The notes below the pieces were generated by a model. That model searched no databases, was not told the DNA's origin, and was given only the letters and a program-made list of their open reading frames with translations. Below, piece by piece: positions 35,613 through 47,917 of a stretch of DNA of 64,000 nt (position 1 is its first letter; the number at the start of each line of letters is the position of its first letter). Origin of the DNA: Capsicum annuum. Its lineage: Eukaryota; Streptophyta; Magnoliopsida; Solanales; Solanaceae. The stretch lies in assembly GCF_002878395.1 (NCBI RefSeq), contig NC_061120.1, positions 111,501,307 through 111,565,306 on the forward strand, written 5' to 3'. Position numbers and translations under genes: made by a program.

Positions 35613-36240
35613 ATGGGCCGTGTGATTATGATCAAATATTATTGATTATAAAGTTTGAGTGGGCGTGCAAATTGTCAGTTATCGTTGATATTTTATTTCA
35701 TAACTTTCGAGTGAGAATAACACTAGACACTAAGTTTGAACGATTGATGGTCATGAAAGTGGAGGCAATGGTTTCTTATTTAATGGTACTAGCTATAGGG
35801 AGGTGATCTAATAGGCTTGAACAGTATATACAAAGGCCTAAGTTTGTTTGATATGTAATCAAGTTTGATGTTGTATGTATGATGTAGAAGTACACCCAAG
35901 ATGCCATGGGGTTGCTTTATTTCTTGAGGATTATTACATGTGGTCTGATTAGTAGGAACGTTGAGTTGCTGGGTGGGACTATTGAGATAATGAATAATGT
36001 CCTTAATAGCTAAGTCGAGGAGCTTTGAATGATTGTGTTATGTGTTATTTTGATTTTTATAGTTTAGAAATATAAGTCTATAGATGATACACGGGTAGTC
36101 TATAGCAGAAGTGGTGTGGTCCGTCAAGGATTTAAGGATATCCATTCTAAGCGTTAAGTAGTGAATGATGACTATTGGGCCTATAGAAGGATGATGTGTG
36201 TCTCAAAAGGTGGTGCGATGAATTAGTGTTGCGCTTTGAG
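35613..36240. other. Unassigned sequence between LTR F and the LINE fragment
   Basis: No recognised coding block. Its last part probably belongs to the LINE whose C-terminus follows. Short open stretches here have no family resemblance. Confidence 0.35.
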
Positions 36241-36249
36241 GAGTGAAGT

Positions 36250-36620
36250 GGTTAATCGGGACATGGAGCAGTAGCAGCTGACTGAGGACATGACCCGAAA
36301 TAGGAAAACTTGGAGAAAAGGCATTCGAATAGAGGGCTAAGGGTGTGGATGAGTTGTAGTCAGTAATTAGGTGGACTTTGGTACCCTCGGTTTGATAATG
36401 TGTAATTTGTTGTGAATGTCATACCTATGCTATGTTATGATGTCCTATGCTTTTGATGCTTTTGTATGCCGTCATTTTATATTGGGTCGGAGGTCTATCG
36501 GAAACAGCCCCTCTACCTCTATAGGGGTAGTGGTATGGACTGCGTACCATCTACCTTTCCCCGACCCCACTTATGTGGTAATATATTGGGTTTGTTTTGG
36601 TGGTTGTTGTTGTTGTTTTG
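36250..36620 (+). mobile_element. 3' end of an RTE-type LINE (or SINE sharing its tail) with TTG tail
   Basis: About 36,250-36,340 reads VxxQLTEDMTRNRKTWRKGIRIEG (with damage) ending in TAA, which looks like the C-terminus of plant RTE-clade LINE ORF2. The 3' part, 36,485-36,600, is the widespread Solanaceae retroposon end with GGTCTATCGGAAACAGCCCC, GGACTGCGTACCATCTACC and CCCCGACCCCACTTATGTGG, finishing in a TTG repeat at 36,602-36,620. A SINE family shares this end, so the 3' part alone would not distinguish them; the ORF2-like tail favours the LINE. The open stretches 36,416-36,753 are artefacts of this sequence. Confidence 0.7.
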
Positions 36621-37579
36621 TGCTTCGAAGTGTAGTTATTCGGGTCAAGTTCTTTTGTTTATGTGCACTTTTATATCCCCGACTCTTGGGCAAAGCAATT
36701 ATAGTCAGGCTAGAGTTTATGTGGTGGTTCACCACCCTGGAGTGATAGCTTAAGTCTAAGGGGTAGATGATAGAACTGGTAATTGAGTCGGACCTTAAGA
36801 CTCTAGTAGATGTACCAGTGAGCTGTGGGATGGCTTTAAGAAAGATTGATGCTTGCCCTCAATCTTATTTTAGTGTTTTCTGTTGTCCCAGTACCTGCTC
36901 ATGTTTCACTTTTCTGTTCCATGATTTTAATTCATGTTCAAGCATATGATAAAGAATCATGTACTCCTCTAGTTCCTAAAATGGGGAGTTCTGGTGCATT
37001 TGGCAGTCGGGATCACATCCCATGAGTTTTGAACTCCAAATTTAGGTCATATAACTCATGACATAAGTACTCGAGCAATGCTTTTAGTAATTCACGAAGT
37101 CCAGATTTATATCATGCATGTCCTTGGGTTAGACTGCTTTGATAAGTTCATGATGGTAAAGGCCTCAAGCCTCAGTTGAGTGCCAAGTTAAGTACAATGT
37201 CCCTTCATTCTTTAGGTCCACATGTTCTAACTTTTCAGAAACCTCTTCCTTAAGTCGCGATAGAGAAGATGAACAATTATGCCAATAGAAGAGGGAAAAT
37301 ATGTCATATTGGGGAAAATAGTCGTATGTAGATATTGATTCTCGGGTCCCCTTTTCATCCAAGAAATCCAAAGACCCTTTTTCTGAAAATCAAAGATTCT
37401 CATGTTTATGAGTTTCCATGATACATGTGGGTTGGGATTGATGTTCATGCTATGATTGACTTGTGATTCATGTTTGTTTACAAGGTTTTCAAGCTTTGAC
37501 CCTAGTATGTGAAATTCATGTGACGTCCATGATAAACCCTCTTCACGTTGCTTGTTAGATGATGTGTTCATACCAATTG
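36621..37579. other. Unassigned sequence
   Basis: About 0.96 kb without a recognised gene or repeat. Minus-strand open stretches at 37,165-37,571 overlap each other in two frames and match no family known to me. Confidence 0.35.
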
Positions 37580-38850
37580 AGTGAAGAAATTGTTAAATAA
37601 GCAAAGTATGCTCCCCTTGCGTTTGATGAAATGCTTATGTGAAGAAATTAGAGCCATTATAGCATGTTGACTAGAAGACCCCCAATTGTGTGCAAATCCA
37701 TGCATGCCAAGTGTTTGTTGAAAAATCTTAGTGAATGAATTGACACGTGATAGTAAGGAATTCCCCAATTATGTGCTCTTTCATGCATGCCAAGACTTTA
37801 ATACGTGTTGAGTGATTGATGTAAGACCTTGTTGAACGGAATGTAAGCCGAGAGCATGTATCCCTATATTATCACATGTCTATGATTCCTAAATACTTGA
37901 AGTGATGCCTAAGTGATTGTGATGGTGAATATATGTTATGATTCCTAAACTCTTGAAGTGATGATTTAGTGATTGTGATGATGAATGAATGACCGTGGTC
38001 ATGACTAGTCAAGAATGGTTATGTTTTACTTTTATGTTATCGAGTCCTAGAGGTATATATACCCAACAATTTAGCTGTTGTCAAGAGTCCATATCAGTTT
38101 TCGCGATGATATCAATCAAGCTATGATTCTTAGAACTTCGTGAGTTATAGAACTCAGGACTTTCAAGCAGTTATAAAACTTGAGTAATCTCAGTATCGTT
38201 AACGCTCTAGCCTCGATTCTGTATCCTGCTCAGATCTAGTACTATACACGTGTTCTGTGTAAACCTCAGTAGTATTCGAGTACTCTGTTCAGAGTCAAGT
38301 ATTATTCTGTCAGTTAACGGAACCAAGGGAATTTAGATATTCATATGAGTAGACTTAGTTAATCAGCTTCAGTATCAGTGTCATCATATTCTGAGATAAC
38401 CCGTCAGATAGGCTTGATCTAAGATATAGTAGAGTATTCTTATTATTACTCCGAGGTCACTCTCTAGATGGACTTGATCTCAATCCTAGATTCAATTAAG
38501 TATTCTTGTTATCAGCTCCAGAGGTCACCGGTTAGATAGGCTTGATCTCAGTTTTGGGTTCAGTTGATTTTCTTCTTTGGTAGATTCAGAGATCCCTCAC
38601 TAAATAGGTCTGGTCTCAGACATAATCATTTCATATCATTGATAGTAGGTTCAGTGATCATCTGTTAGGGAGGTTTGATCCAAGATTTAGTCAGTCGATG
38701 ATCGCACGCTCTGAATTCAACATGAGTTAACTCTTCGTTATAAGACTAAGGCAAGTTAGCCCAGATTAAGATGAAGGTAACACCCTTTCTTTATTCATCT
38801 CCTCTCTAATCTGAGATTCAGTTACATAGCTATTCTATCGTGAATATATG
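37580..38850 (+). repeat. Diverged LTR piece related to family F
   Basis: The AAGTATGCTCCCCTTGCGTTTGATGAAATGCTTATG part (about 37,605-37,640) parallels 34,545-34,580. Further on, 38,090-38,150 parallels the CAGTTTCACGGTAATCTCAATCAAGCGATG part of family F (both quoted in part). At 38,392-38,705 a unit of about 75 bp recurs four to five times around AGATAGGCTTGATCTCAG. Ends not found. Confidence 0.55.
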
Positions 38851-38986
38851 TATTTGTCAAGTGTGCCGGGTTTAGAAAGGTGTAGATTCAGTTTTACAAG
38901 TATTTCAGCTGTGCATCCTCAGTTCTCTCCATTTTTCTTGCCTGACTAGTGATATTCGAGGATGAATGTTCCCAAGGGGGAGATAT
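38851..38986 (+). mobile_element. End of a Ty3/gypsy internal region with polypurine tract
   Basis: ATTCGAGGATGAATGTTCCC is the pol-end block seen also at 32,800, followed by AAGGGGGAGATAT, the polypurine tract, and the LTR start at 38,987. The rest of the element upstream is not recognisable. Confidence 0.7.
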
Positions 38987-41488
38987 TGTAACACCCCACA
39001 AAAATTCCCTCATAGTTTGAGCCTTAGAGCATGTCGAGTAAAGTGTTATTCCAGCCTAAAAAGTTTGAGAGGTGTCTTCCCAAGTGTGAGATATTTTGAA
39101 CCGTGTGGAATTTCCCTAATTTCAATTTTTTATCACATGAGAAATTTGATAAGCTTTCTGTCGATATAAGATTTTCCCAAATCCGATCCCAGGTAAGAAG
39201 TTATGGCTAATTTAAGTCTTAGTCGTAAAACAGTATCATTTAAGTGATTGGCGGGTCATGGAGAGGGTTTATTTGGCAATTGTCAATTTCCAGTGGGACT
39301 CCGCGATAGTGGCGCATCACGGAGGAGCCCAATTTCCCAATAGTTAATTTCCAGTGGAACCCCGCGATAGTGCCGCATCGCAGAGGAGTCCCAGGTCCCA
39401 ACCAGTGGGACAACATGATGGCTCGGCATTGCAGGGACTCCCAATTTACTAATTGTCAAATTCCAGTGAGCCACGCGATAAGTGACACGTCGCGGTGGCC
39501 TATGAAATTGGGTTCCCATTTCAATTTTTTTCCAGCGTCGTACAGATGTTAAAAAAGGCACTTTGGACTTTTTTCCAAGCCTATAAAACCATGTAAACAC
39601 CAAAGAAAGGCCATTTATAAGCATTCTATGGAATTTTTCTCAAGTTTTCTCTCAACATGAACCCTAAGTATCTAAAACCTCTTCCAAGAATCTCAAGAAT
39701 TCACCATGGATTTTCTAAATTGAGTCAAGATTCAAGGTTCCCAAGTCAAGGGTCTCAAGAACCCTCATTCAAGAGTACGAATAGAGTTCCAAAGCGAGAG
39801 TTTATCCAAAGCTTCTAATTCAAGGTATGTGGGGTTTCGAACAAGGGTAACCCTTTCACCCTTGTGCCCAAAAAGGCTTATTTGTATCATGATTTTTCTG
39901 AAATCTATAAGGTTTTACATGAATTTGAATTGGGATTTTTCACCCATTATTATTGAATACATTATCTTGATATTTCCCATGAATTGAGATTCAAATGGCA
40001 TGATCTTTGCATGTTTTCTTGAGAAATTATAGCTGGATATAAACCCATGATTTTAGTCATTGAGAAACTAATCTTTGTGATGTTTGAGATATTGAAGTAT
40101 ATGACTATATTGAGATTTTGAGATAAATTGCTGAAATCCCCAGATTTCCATATGATTTATGAATCTATATGCTATATATTATGATTTTTATGAGCTTTAA
40201 CTTGAGATTGAACTATGGGTTAGTAATCCCTCTTTGAGAGTTGTGAAATTATGAACTCTTGTTCCTCCCCAACGTGGGGTTTCCTCCTTAGGAGGACAAA
40301 ACGTTGGACTCCATATAGCTCGCATGGTTTATGTTGGTTTCGAGAACTTCCCTTTCTCTTTAAACTTGAGATTAGCTACTTCTTCAGAAACTAAAGTATT
40401 TTCCCTCCTATGAGCTATTTTCCTAATAATGAGGTTGCAAAGTTGTTTCCTAGCTAAAGTATTCCAGTGATATGAATTGTCTCTTTAAAAGGAAGTATTT
40501 TCTCTTGATTTGGTAATTTCCCATGAAGCCTTGAGATGAGTTATTTTCACTAAACTAGAGTATATTTATTTTTAGATTGAATGATTTTCCTAAAGGCTGA
40601 AATGATATATTTTCCTAAAGTGAATGAAATGCCTTCAAGCATGTTTCAAAGTTATATAATTCCGAATTCCAAGTATTTGAGTTCAAAAAGAGTTATGAGA
40701 TCTTGACCATTGATGAAGTTTTACCCTCCATGAGACATATGAATGATTTGAAAGTATCGTGTAAAGTTTCTTTATCCCTTGAGTATTGAGAATAAGAGTA
40801 GATTTGTGATTACAAGTTAAAGTATGATGACTCACGAGATTTGTGCTACACGCTTCATCCTACATGATTTATGAGCTTTACATTTTAGACTTGTTCAAGC
40901 CATGTGAGCCATCCCATATTGCATGCATGACTTGATTGAAGAAGATTGACACTGTTTTATACATATGCATTCACCCCCACATACTCAGTATATCCACAAA
41001 GTACTGATTCACATATACATCTATATGCTACATTGTCTCATAATGTAGGTACAAGATTGTAGCGCATGTACCATGTGTAATCAGTTTGCACTTTCCAGTC
41101 ATCAGGTGATAGGTCTTTTTGATATAGGTCCACGAGTCAGTGATATAATAAAAAAAGTGTTGTATTTTCCCTTATTTAGTCGTAGTGAGTTGGGGTGGTT
41201 AGGAGTCATGACCTAGCTACCCATGATTAGTACTAGTAGAGGCTTTATAGATAGTCAGTAGAAGTTGATGTATTAAGTTTCAGTTTGATTTAAAAGTAGA
41301 TTTGTAACCTTGTGACTTCAGTTTTGTATTGAGCAAATTCATAATAGAGTTATCTTCCGTTTTATTCCTCTGGATTTATGCATTTTATTCAGTTATTTAT
41401 CTGTTATGCCAAGTGAAGGGTTATCTTGGGGTCACTTGCAACCCTAGGCACCGTGTAGCATCCCAAGGGGTGATTGCACGTCATTACA
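38987..41488 (+). repeat. 3' LTR, family G, 2.5 kb
   Basis: Starts TGTAACACCCC after a polypurine tract and ends GCACGTCATTACA, an inverted match to the start. GTAGT follows. A TATA-like CCTATAAAACC lies at 39,579-39,589. A GC-rich tandem block (39,275-39,510) lies upstream of it. The open stretches 39,283-39,624 and 39,370-39,552 lie in that block and are not genes. Confidence 0.82.
39275..39510. repeat. GC-rich tandem repeat, about 63 bp, four copies, in LTR family G
   Basis: Units combine an AATTTCCAGTGG-like part with a GC-rich part such as CCCGCGATAGTGCCGCATCG or ACTCCGCGATAGTGGCGCATC. The fourth is the most diverged (CACGCGATAAGTGACACGTC). Confidence 0.85.
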
Positions 41489-42056
41489 GTAGTGTTGAGT
41501 ATGATACTTTTTCATATGCCAACATAACAGACTCTGTAGACAGCAATTACTAAAATTTTACATGAGTAATCAACTTTTTCCTTCAAATATTTTCTTTCCT
41601 CTCACAAGACTCATCCAAATGATGCCTAAAGTGATAATTTTGATTGATAACCATGGTGTACAAGCCAGCTAGCATAGACTTTAACTAATTCAATGGATAC
41701 CTACCGCCTCCCACCAATAACATAAAGTGATTAATTTTGGTAGCTTCTTAAACCACTTCTTATGTCTATCATGTATTAAGTCTTTTATGTTTGTTTTTTC
41801 ATAAAAAATAATTTTTTTACTTTTATGACGTCACTGATGTTTACCAATATTATTAAAAATATAATTCAGATCTATCATGTTTGGATAAATGCAATAGCAA
41901 GTGGCTGATAGATTCAGTTGGTCCCTCTAATTTTACATTCAAGAAAAGTAAAGCTTTTATGGGGAAGATTTTAGTAAGAGAATATGGCATAGTTCTATAT
42001 CTGTAATGGCTAAAAATCTACCTAGGACACCAATTGGTGTAGTAAAAATAATATAT
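41489..42056. other. Flanking sequence with a short dispersed-repeat trace
   Basis: About 41,655-41,740 resembles a repeat piece common in Solanaceae introns and flanks (GACTTTAACTAATTC, GGATACCTACCGCCTCCCACC), perhaps a SINE body; too short to be sure. The rest is AT-rich and unassigned. TATAT (42,052-42,056) is the likely target duplication of the next LTR. Confidence 0.35.
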
Positions 42057-43144
42057 TGTAATGACTTGATTTTTGATAATTTATGTGAATTATTTATTTC
42101 TGTGTGATTTGACCATTTTACCCTTCTTTGTGGATTTTTATTGTATTTTGGGGGTGTGGGGATGATTGGCATAATTCTCAATTCATTTCAATGTGATTTT
42201 TGAGAGATTGTAATTTTTGGTGGTTATAAATGCGTATTAGTTAACTTTAGTCAACATTTATTGATTTGTGCATTGGATGGCAAAACGGACTATGCCAGTA
42301 GATGCAAAATGTTAATTTTAGGTTGCTAACATGGTTGTGTGGTTTTATAGATTTAATATCTCATTTCAACCCTCGATTTGAAAAGTTGTAAAATTTAGTT
42401 CCAGGGGTCAACTTTATGAAAACGATATGTTTTTCGAAAATTAGACATCGCCATTTAGTTTGAAACATCGAATTTAGTCTAGTAGCATAGTTTATTTTCA
42501 ATCTCAAGATTCTGGATGACTCCCGATGGGTCCATTCTCTAAGTCTCCAGTTGGCGCACCGCTTAAGCGACATTTTGGTCTCTTAAGCAACATAGCTTGT
42601 CAGCCAAAGTATTGCCTAAGAGACACTAGGATTTCTTAAGCTAAATTTGCTTAAGCGACAGCCTGGTAGCTTATACGACAAGGCGGGCGTCCCTTAAGAG
42701 ACGCCTGGTCGCTTAAGCGATGGTCTCTTAATCAACGCCTGGGTGGATTATATCCCTTATTTTTGCAATATTTCACCATTTTTGAGATTTGCAGTTTGTC
42801 GTTTTGAGTTTTTGGGCAATTTCTTTCATTTTATCTTGGGTAAGCTCCAAATTCTCATTATAATCACTTTTCTTTGATTCTTCTCACTTACATCCTTTTA
42901 AAACTTAAATTGAAAGTTGGAATTTGGGGATTTCAACCCGTAAGGCCTGAACTGGTAATTTTGTAATTTAAACCCTAATTTCAACACATTTTCACTTTGA
43001 TTTTCTTCTATAAGTTACTTTAACCATGGAAATTATATTTTTTGACTAAAATTTTGGTTTTACACTTCTTTCTAAAAACCCATTTCGAGGTTTGCTTCGA
43101 CCTTGACCTAAAAATAAGCAATATGGGTATTGTTGTCTTCCTTT
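42057..43144 (+). repeat. LTR family A, left part of a split solo LTR
   Basis: Starts TGTAATGACTTGATTTTTGA and aligns with the first 1.1-1.25 kb of the LTRs at 2,156 and 11,750. It is cut at 43,144 by the start of another element; the missing remainder is at 61,910-63,427. A GCTTAAGCGAC / CTTAAGAGACGCC word cluster lies at 42,545-42,735, with a TATATCCC shortly after. Target duplication TATAT (42,052-42,056) against AATAT (63,428-63,432). Confidence 0.85.
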
Positions 43145-44354
43145 TGCAATATCCCTTTAGGTCATTTTGTATATTTCCATTTATTTATATTGTTAGAGGT
43201 TCTCCAAGTTATTTATGATTTGTTGGAACTGGCAGCTTAGTTTTCGGCAGTTAATTGTGTTTATAGAGCCAATTCCTTATTTTGAAGTCTTCAGTAGCCT
43301 TAGAATGTCGATTTTAGTATAGGTGGACCTTTGGTTCTTATCCTGAAGCATCTGAACTCATTTCGACCTACTGGTCAGAAAGTTAAGAAAATGGAATGTG
43401 AGTGTGGGATCCATATTTTATTGAAATGACCTCGTATAGAAATTTCAACTGTGACATTAAGTCTGAAATGTCAAATTTGATATAGTTACATAGGCCGTTT
43501 GCATATACGAGATTTTAGACGAATCTTGGGGGGTTGGCGAAAATTCCTTGTCTCAGCTGTCAACTAGTACTGTCGATATCGTGATCCAAGGGTAGCGATT
43601 ATGATAACCACTGTAAGGTACTAGTACGATCGTGGTGTGTAGGTCACGATCACGACCAGCTTTTGCAGCCATAATATATAGCGATAGCACACCTCGGGTC
43701 GTGATTGTGGAATCCGAGGGTATGGGCTGGGTATAAATGGACCCCTTATTTCACAATTTTAGCCATTTCTCATTCATTTCTTGAGAGCTTAAACCCTAAA
43801 GAGTGAGATTAAGTGGGATTTAGGCTTTTGGGTGATTGGGAAGCTTAATTAACACGTGTTTATGTTATTATCTTTCAATTTGAGGTAATAATTCACTTTT
43901 TTCTTGGTAGATTTTCTTGATTTCTTGTTCAAAACCCCCCCCAAAACCATGAGGACTTGATTTTAGACCCAATTTAGCTTGCATTTTACCCATTTTTAGG
44001 GTAATGATTCCTTGAGCATGTGAGAAGGTTGGGTTGATTTCGTAATGTGATTTTTATAAGTGGGACCGATATGGGGTACTGATGTAATTTTTTGACCCAA
44101 AGCACAATAGTGCAATATGGGTATCATTATTCTCATATTGATGAATAGAATGTGATTTGGATAACTTTTCATATTGCAGAAGCTTTCTAAGGAAAAACAG
44201 AGATTTAGCAAATCTTTTGAGCTTTCCTCGGCGTCAAGTTAGGCTACGTTATACCCCTTGTTAGATTGAGCTAATTCATAGTATGTTTATGATATTGTGT
44301 TAGTTTGAGATGGGTTCTAGCTGTTGGTGCTATAAATTGAAATACTTGAGATTA
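43145..44354 (+). repeat. 5' LTR of element B, first 1.2 kb
   Basis: Starts TGCAATATCCC (from TGTAATGACCC) and aligns with 58,589-59,860. It is preceded by CCTTT (43,140-43,144), which recurs right after the 3' LTR (61,905-61,909). GTCGTGATC / CACGATC words cluster at 43,560-43,720, just before a TATA-like GGTATAAATGG at about 43,729. The alignment ends where family C LTR starts. Confidence 0.88.
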
Positions 44355-46425
44355 TGTAATACCCAATAAGATTTTGAGCTTGTTTCAGCTCTTAGTTGCA
44401 TGTTAAGGGGTGTAAGGCATGAAATTATCACTAAGTATAGGGGACTTAGTAATTTTCAAGACCCTAAAACTTTGAGATATTTATTTTTGGCCTTCCCAAA
44501 TCCGAAACATCTATTTTTGAGTTGAAACATCTTTAGGGATTTTAAAGGGGTATTCCGAAAGAGTTTTAGAATTTTTGGTAGGGGTTTGGGGCATGTTTGC
44601 ACCATGGAGGCAGTAAGCCTCCATGATAAGGCTGCGTCACAGAGGCTAGGCACCGCGATGGACTCTACATTACGGAGGTTATGCACCATGATGTGGTCCA
44701 CATCATGGAGGCTAATCTCCTCGATTACCACCACCCCGCGAAGGTAGTGTGTTTTCCAGCTTTTTAAATTAAATGACCAAAGGTCACTTTTGTCCTTTCC
44801 CCCTAACCCTAATCATCCAAAATACGACTTATAACACAAAAAAGGGCATTATTTTCCCATGTTCTTCATAATAACTCATGTAAAACCTTTTCCCTTACTC
44901 CTCAAGAATGAAATTCAAGCCTTTTTCCCCAAGAATTCAAGTTTCAAGTTTAAGCTTTCTTCAAGAATTCAACCATCGTGGTATGTGGGGTATTCATCAA
45001 TGACCCATTGAGTCCCAAAATCCCATTATTGTTCAAGTATGAATTTTTTTAGTTTTCTTTTGTGAAATTATCCATGTAAATAATGAATTTAATCCGTCTT
45101 CTTAGAAATTTGAATTCAAGCCATGTCAACATGTGTTCCTATGTAAACTAGTTATTTCATGATTTAACTTTTAATTACCCATGTCATATTAAATTGATCC
45201 GATGTTAAATTTTTATGTCATGAATTAAACCATGTGAAGTTGTTATCCTCCCAAGTTTAACTTATCCCCGTGTTCAAATTCATGTATCTCACTTATATAT
45301 TGAACGGTATTATGTTTTGGGTCTTTGAATTATGACTTAATACAACTGTTTTAATATTGTAATTGTATTTTGGTGATCATTCAGTGCTTGATATTTATGA
45401 ACACCCAATACCTATCTGCTAATACATGTCTTTATTTTTATGTTACATGCCAGTCAAACCATGATTTTATTATTATATTTAGACTACCATGTTCATGTTG
45501 AGCACTTAGCAGTACAGTACCACATCATGTTAGACCCATAATAATACCAGTGCCATTTGGTTAGGAGTAGGATTTAGCATCAAGAAAACCTAGGAATAAA
45601 AGCTCACCCGCTAGTAGAGGACTGAGACCTTTAGTAGCAATCCCTAAGTTCCTGAACTAAATAGCCAGTGTAGTTTATTAGACGTCACCCACCAGTAGAG
45701 GACTGACACTCTTTTAAGGGTCATCCGCTAGTAGAGGACTGACACCCTAGTCCTTTGGGACACTAGTTTAGTGAATCCACACAGCCATGTGTTAGAACCC
45801 ATGGTAAGGTACTGACACCCTTCTAACTGGCCTTATAGGTTTCACCCTGATTTGCTTAGATTGGGGCATGTTTGTTACATTATAGCTCCCACAGTTTCAG
45901 TCAGTACTCATTCTATCTCAATTTAAGTTTGCTTGAGCAAGTAGTCAAATTTTAATATTTATTGAGCCAGTTTTACAGGTTACATTAGTACATTCTTTAC
46001 TTGGTCTTGGATTCTCAGTTTTCCATTCTCAAGAATCCATGTTGACGCACCATTACATTCAAAGTACTGATTGCATACTTTTCTCTTGTATTATGTTGTC
46101 TTATAACATAGGTTTGGATGTACTATTCACTGATCATCCTTAGACAGATCAGCACCCTCCTAGCAGCGGTAGGATGAGTCCTCATCCATCGAGGATGATA
46201 TTATTTCAGTCATTTACAATATTTACTTTTATGGCAGTTAGTCAGAGTTAGTTGGGGGATTATCCTATCAACTCCTCATGATAGAGGCTTTCAAACTAGA
46301 TATTCCAACAACCCATTTATCTTTTAGATGTTATCAGTTGTTTTTAGATTCATTAGTTTAACTTCTACATATGTTTTTTTAGTATTACTTTATTCAGTGC
46401 TCACAGTAAGTACGAGCAATCAGGA
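44355..46425 (+). repeat. LTR family C, left copy (last ~0.1 kb missing)
   Basis: Starts TGTAATACCC after GATTA. Its last 0.36 kb aligns with 57,988-58,360. Part of its start resembles the solo LTR at 7,483. A GGAGGCAGTAAGCCTCC / CACCGCGATGG cluster lies at 44,600-44,750. At 45,590-45,760 the motif CCGCTAGTAGAGGACTGA recurs three times, and 45,555-45,900 parallels the family F LTR at 29,930-30,240. The homology stops near 46,425 at a junction with minus-strand sequence. Confidence 0.78.
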
Positions 46426-46744
46426 ACTGGACACCTAGATCAGTTATGCATCCCATAAGCAGGGTGTGTTCTATCAAAAGTGTCCTCAAATGGAATAGAG
46501 GAGTTCCCAAGGTATTTAGATCATCTGGGAGGTATGATTTGAAAAATCAATCAAATGGGAATTACAAGAATCCAAGACTTTAGACTCTATCGCTCAAAGT
46601 AAGAAAAAAGAAAGGGAAATGTTCCTAAATATCTTATAAGCCCTGTCATATATGTGTGGCTCACTACACACCTATAAAAGAGACTCTACTTGACACGAAT
46701 TTGTTGACACCCTATTGACCATGAACCTAAGCTCTGATACCAAC
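46426..46744 (-). mobile_element. Leader and primer site of a minus-strand Tekay-like element (D)
   Basis: On the minus strand TGGTATCAGAGCTTAGG (46,726-46,742) is a perfect tRNA-Met primer site. The leader that follows (AGTAGAGTCT, GGTGTGTAGTGAGCC, AGGAACATTTCCC) is like that of other Tekay elements. The gag start is not clear before the sequence meets LTR C at about 46,425. Confidence 0.8.
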
Positions 46745-47694
46745 TTTTTCATGACCCAAAACAGGGACTGGCCGTGACAGGTAATTCAAGTCCCACATGG
46801 ACTGGAGATCACCCATTTCACCTAACTTAGTCAGTTGTAAAACCTCAAGTATCAAATGAATTTTGAACAAATAACAAGATAGTGTAAACAATACTAATAT
46901 TTATTCACAAGGTGTCTAAAATAATCACCGAAAACTAGACAATCATCTATCACTGAGCCAATCAACCAAAACAACACACCCAAGTCCACAGTAGTCCAAC
47001 AAAGCCTCTACAAAAACCAAAATTAATAAAATATTGGGACATACCCTGGACAGTAGGCAAATCAAGGTCTAAACAAGGTCTGAGACATAGAATATATAGA
47101 CCATGAAATGAATCCTTCCAAATTATGGAAGCTTACCACTTCAATGTCAACTCACGAACTAACTCAAGCACCTGATCACTGCGCAAAAAAAGTAGAAGAG
47201 GTACCGGCACTGCATCGTATGGGGGATACAATGTTCGAAGATGGTTAGCGGTTGGAGTACTATCCTATAACTCAAGGATAGAGGAATAAAATAATGCCAT
47301 CACTCAAAACCAAGTCAAATAACCATATGCATACATACATACATATATATCATGTTGGGATAGGGAACAAAGTTTACCATGCATTTAAAACTTTAACATA
47401 GATTGTGTAGCATAACTGTCATAGAACAAGGCACCCATAGGATAAATGGGCCCTGCTCTCCCCTAGCTGCAACGGCCTTAGTGCACGTAGCTGCACAAAC
47501 AAGAGAAAATACATATCCGTATATGCCTTTATGGGGAACTCAAACCTCCCGACATAATCAAGGTGACTCAATCACTAATGCATATAATATGAGGAACTCA
47601 AATCTTTCATTCGTATATTCATTCAAGGGACTCAAACCTCCTGGTCATATAGAAACCCACACCGACTAGTACAGTTTCCAATGTTAGTCTATTG
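46745..47694 (-). repeat. LTR D, minus strand, truncated by the pararetrovirus
   Basis: Minus strand ends GTTTTGGGTCATGA next to the primer site of element D. It runs up to about 47,694, where pararetrovirus sequence begins, so its U3 start is missing. The plus-strand open stretch 47,403-47,669 is LTR sequence with GGACTCAAACCTCC words, not a gene. Confidence 0.65.
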
Positions 47695-47917
47695 GTAAAA
47701 ACCATAATTTTGTTGTTCCTATTAGTGCTCTTTCTATATATTCTGGTGTATCTATTGCATTTATACCATTGTCTAATAATTCTTTTGTTATATATCCTAT
47801 CCATAATTGTATCATTTTATCTACATCTATTACACAATCTAAGTCTAAGAAATTATAATTTTTATTGATTATTTATTTTGGTGTCCATTTGTTATATACA
47901 TCCTTTAGGCTATATTT

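Noticed and set aside
36416..36753. Two overlapping plus-strand open stretches around 36,416-36,753
   Set aside because: They lie over the LINE/SINE 3' end and its TTG tail in two frames; the sequence is explained by the retroposon end.
39283..39624. Open stretch of 113 codons on the minus strand
   Set aside because: It is produced by the 63-bp tandem repeats of LTR G; the peptide repeats with the DNA period.
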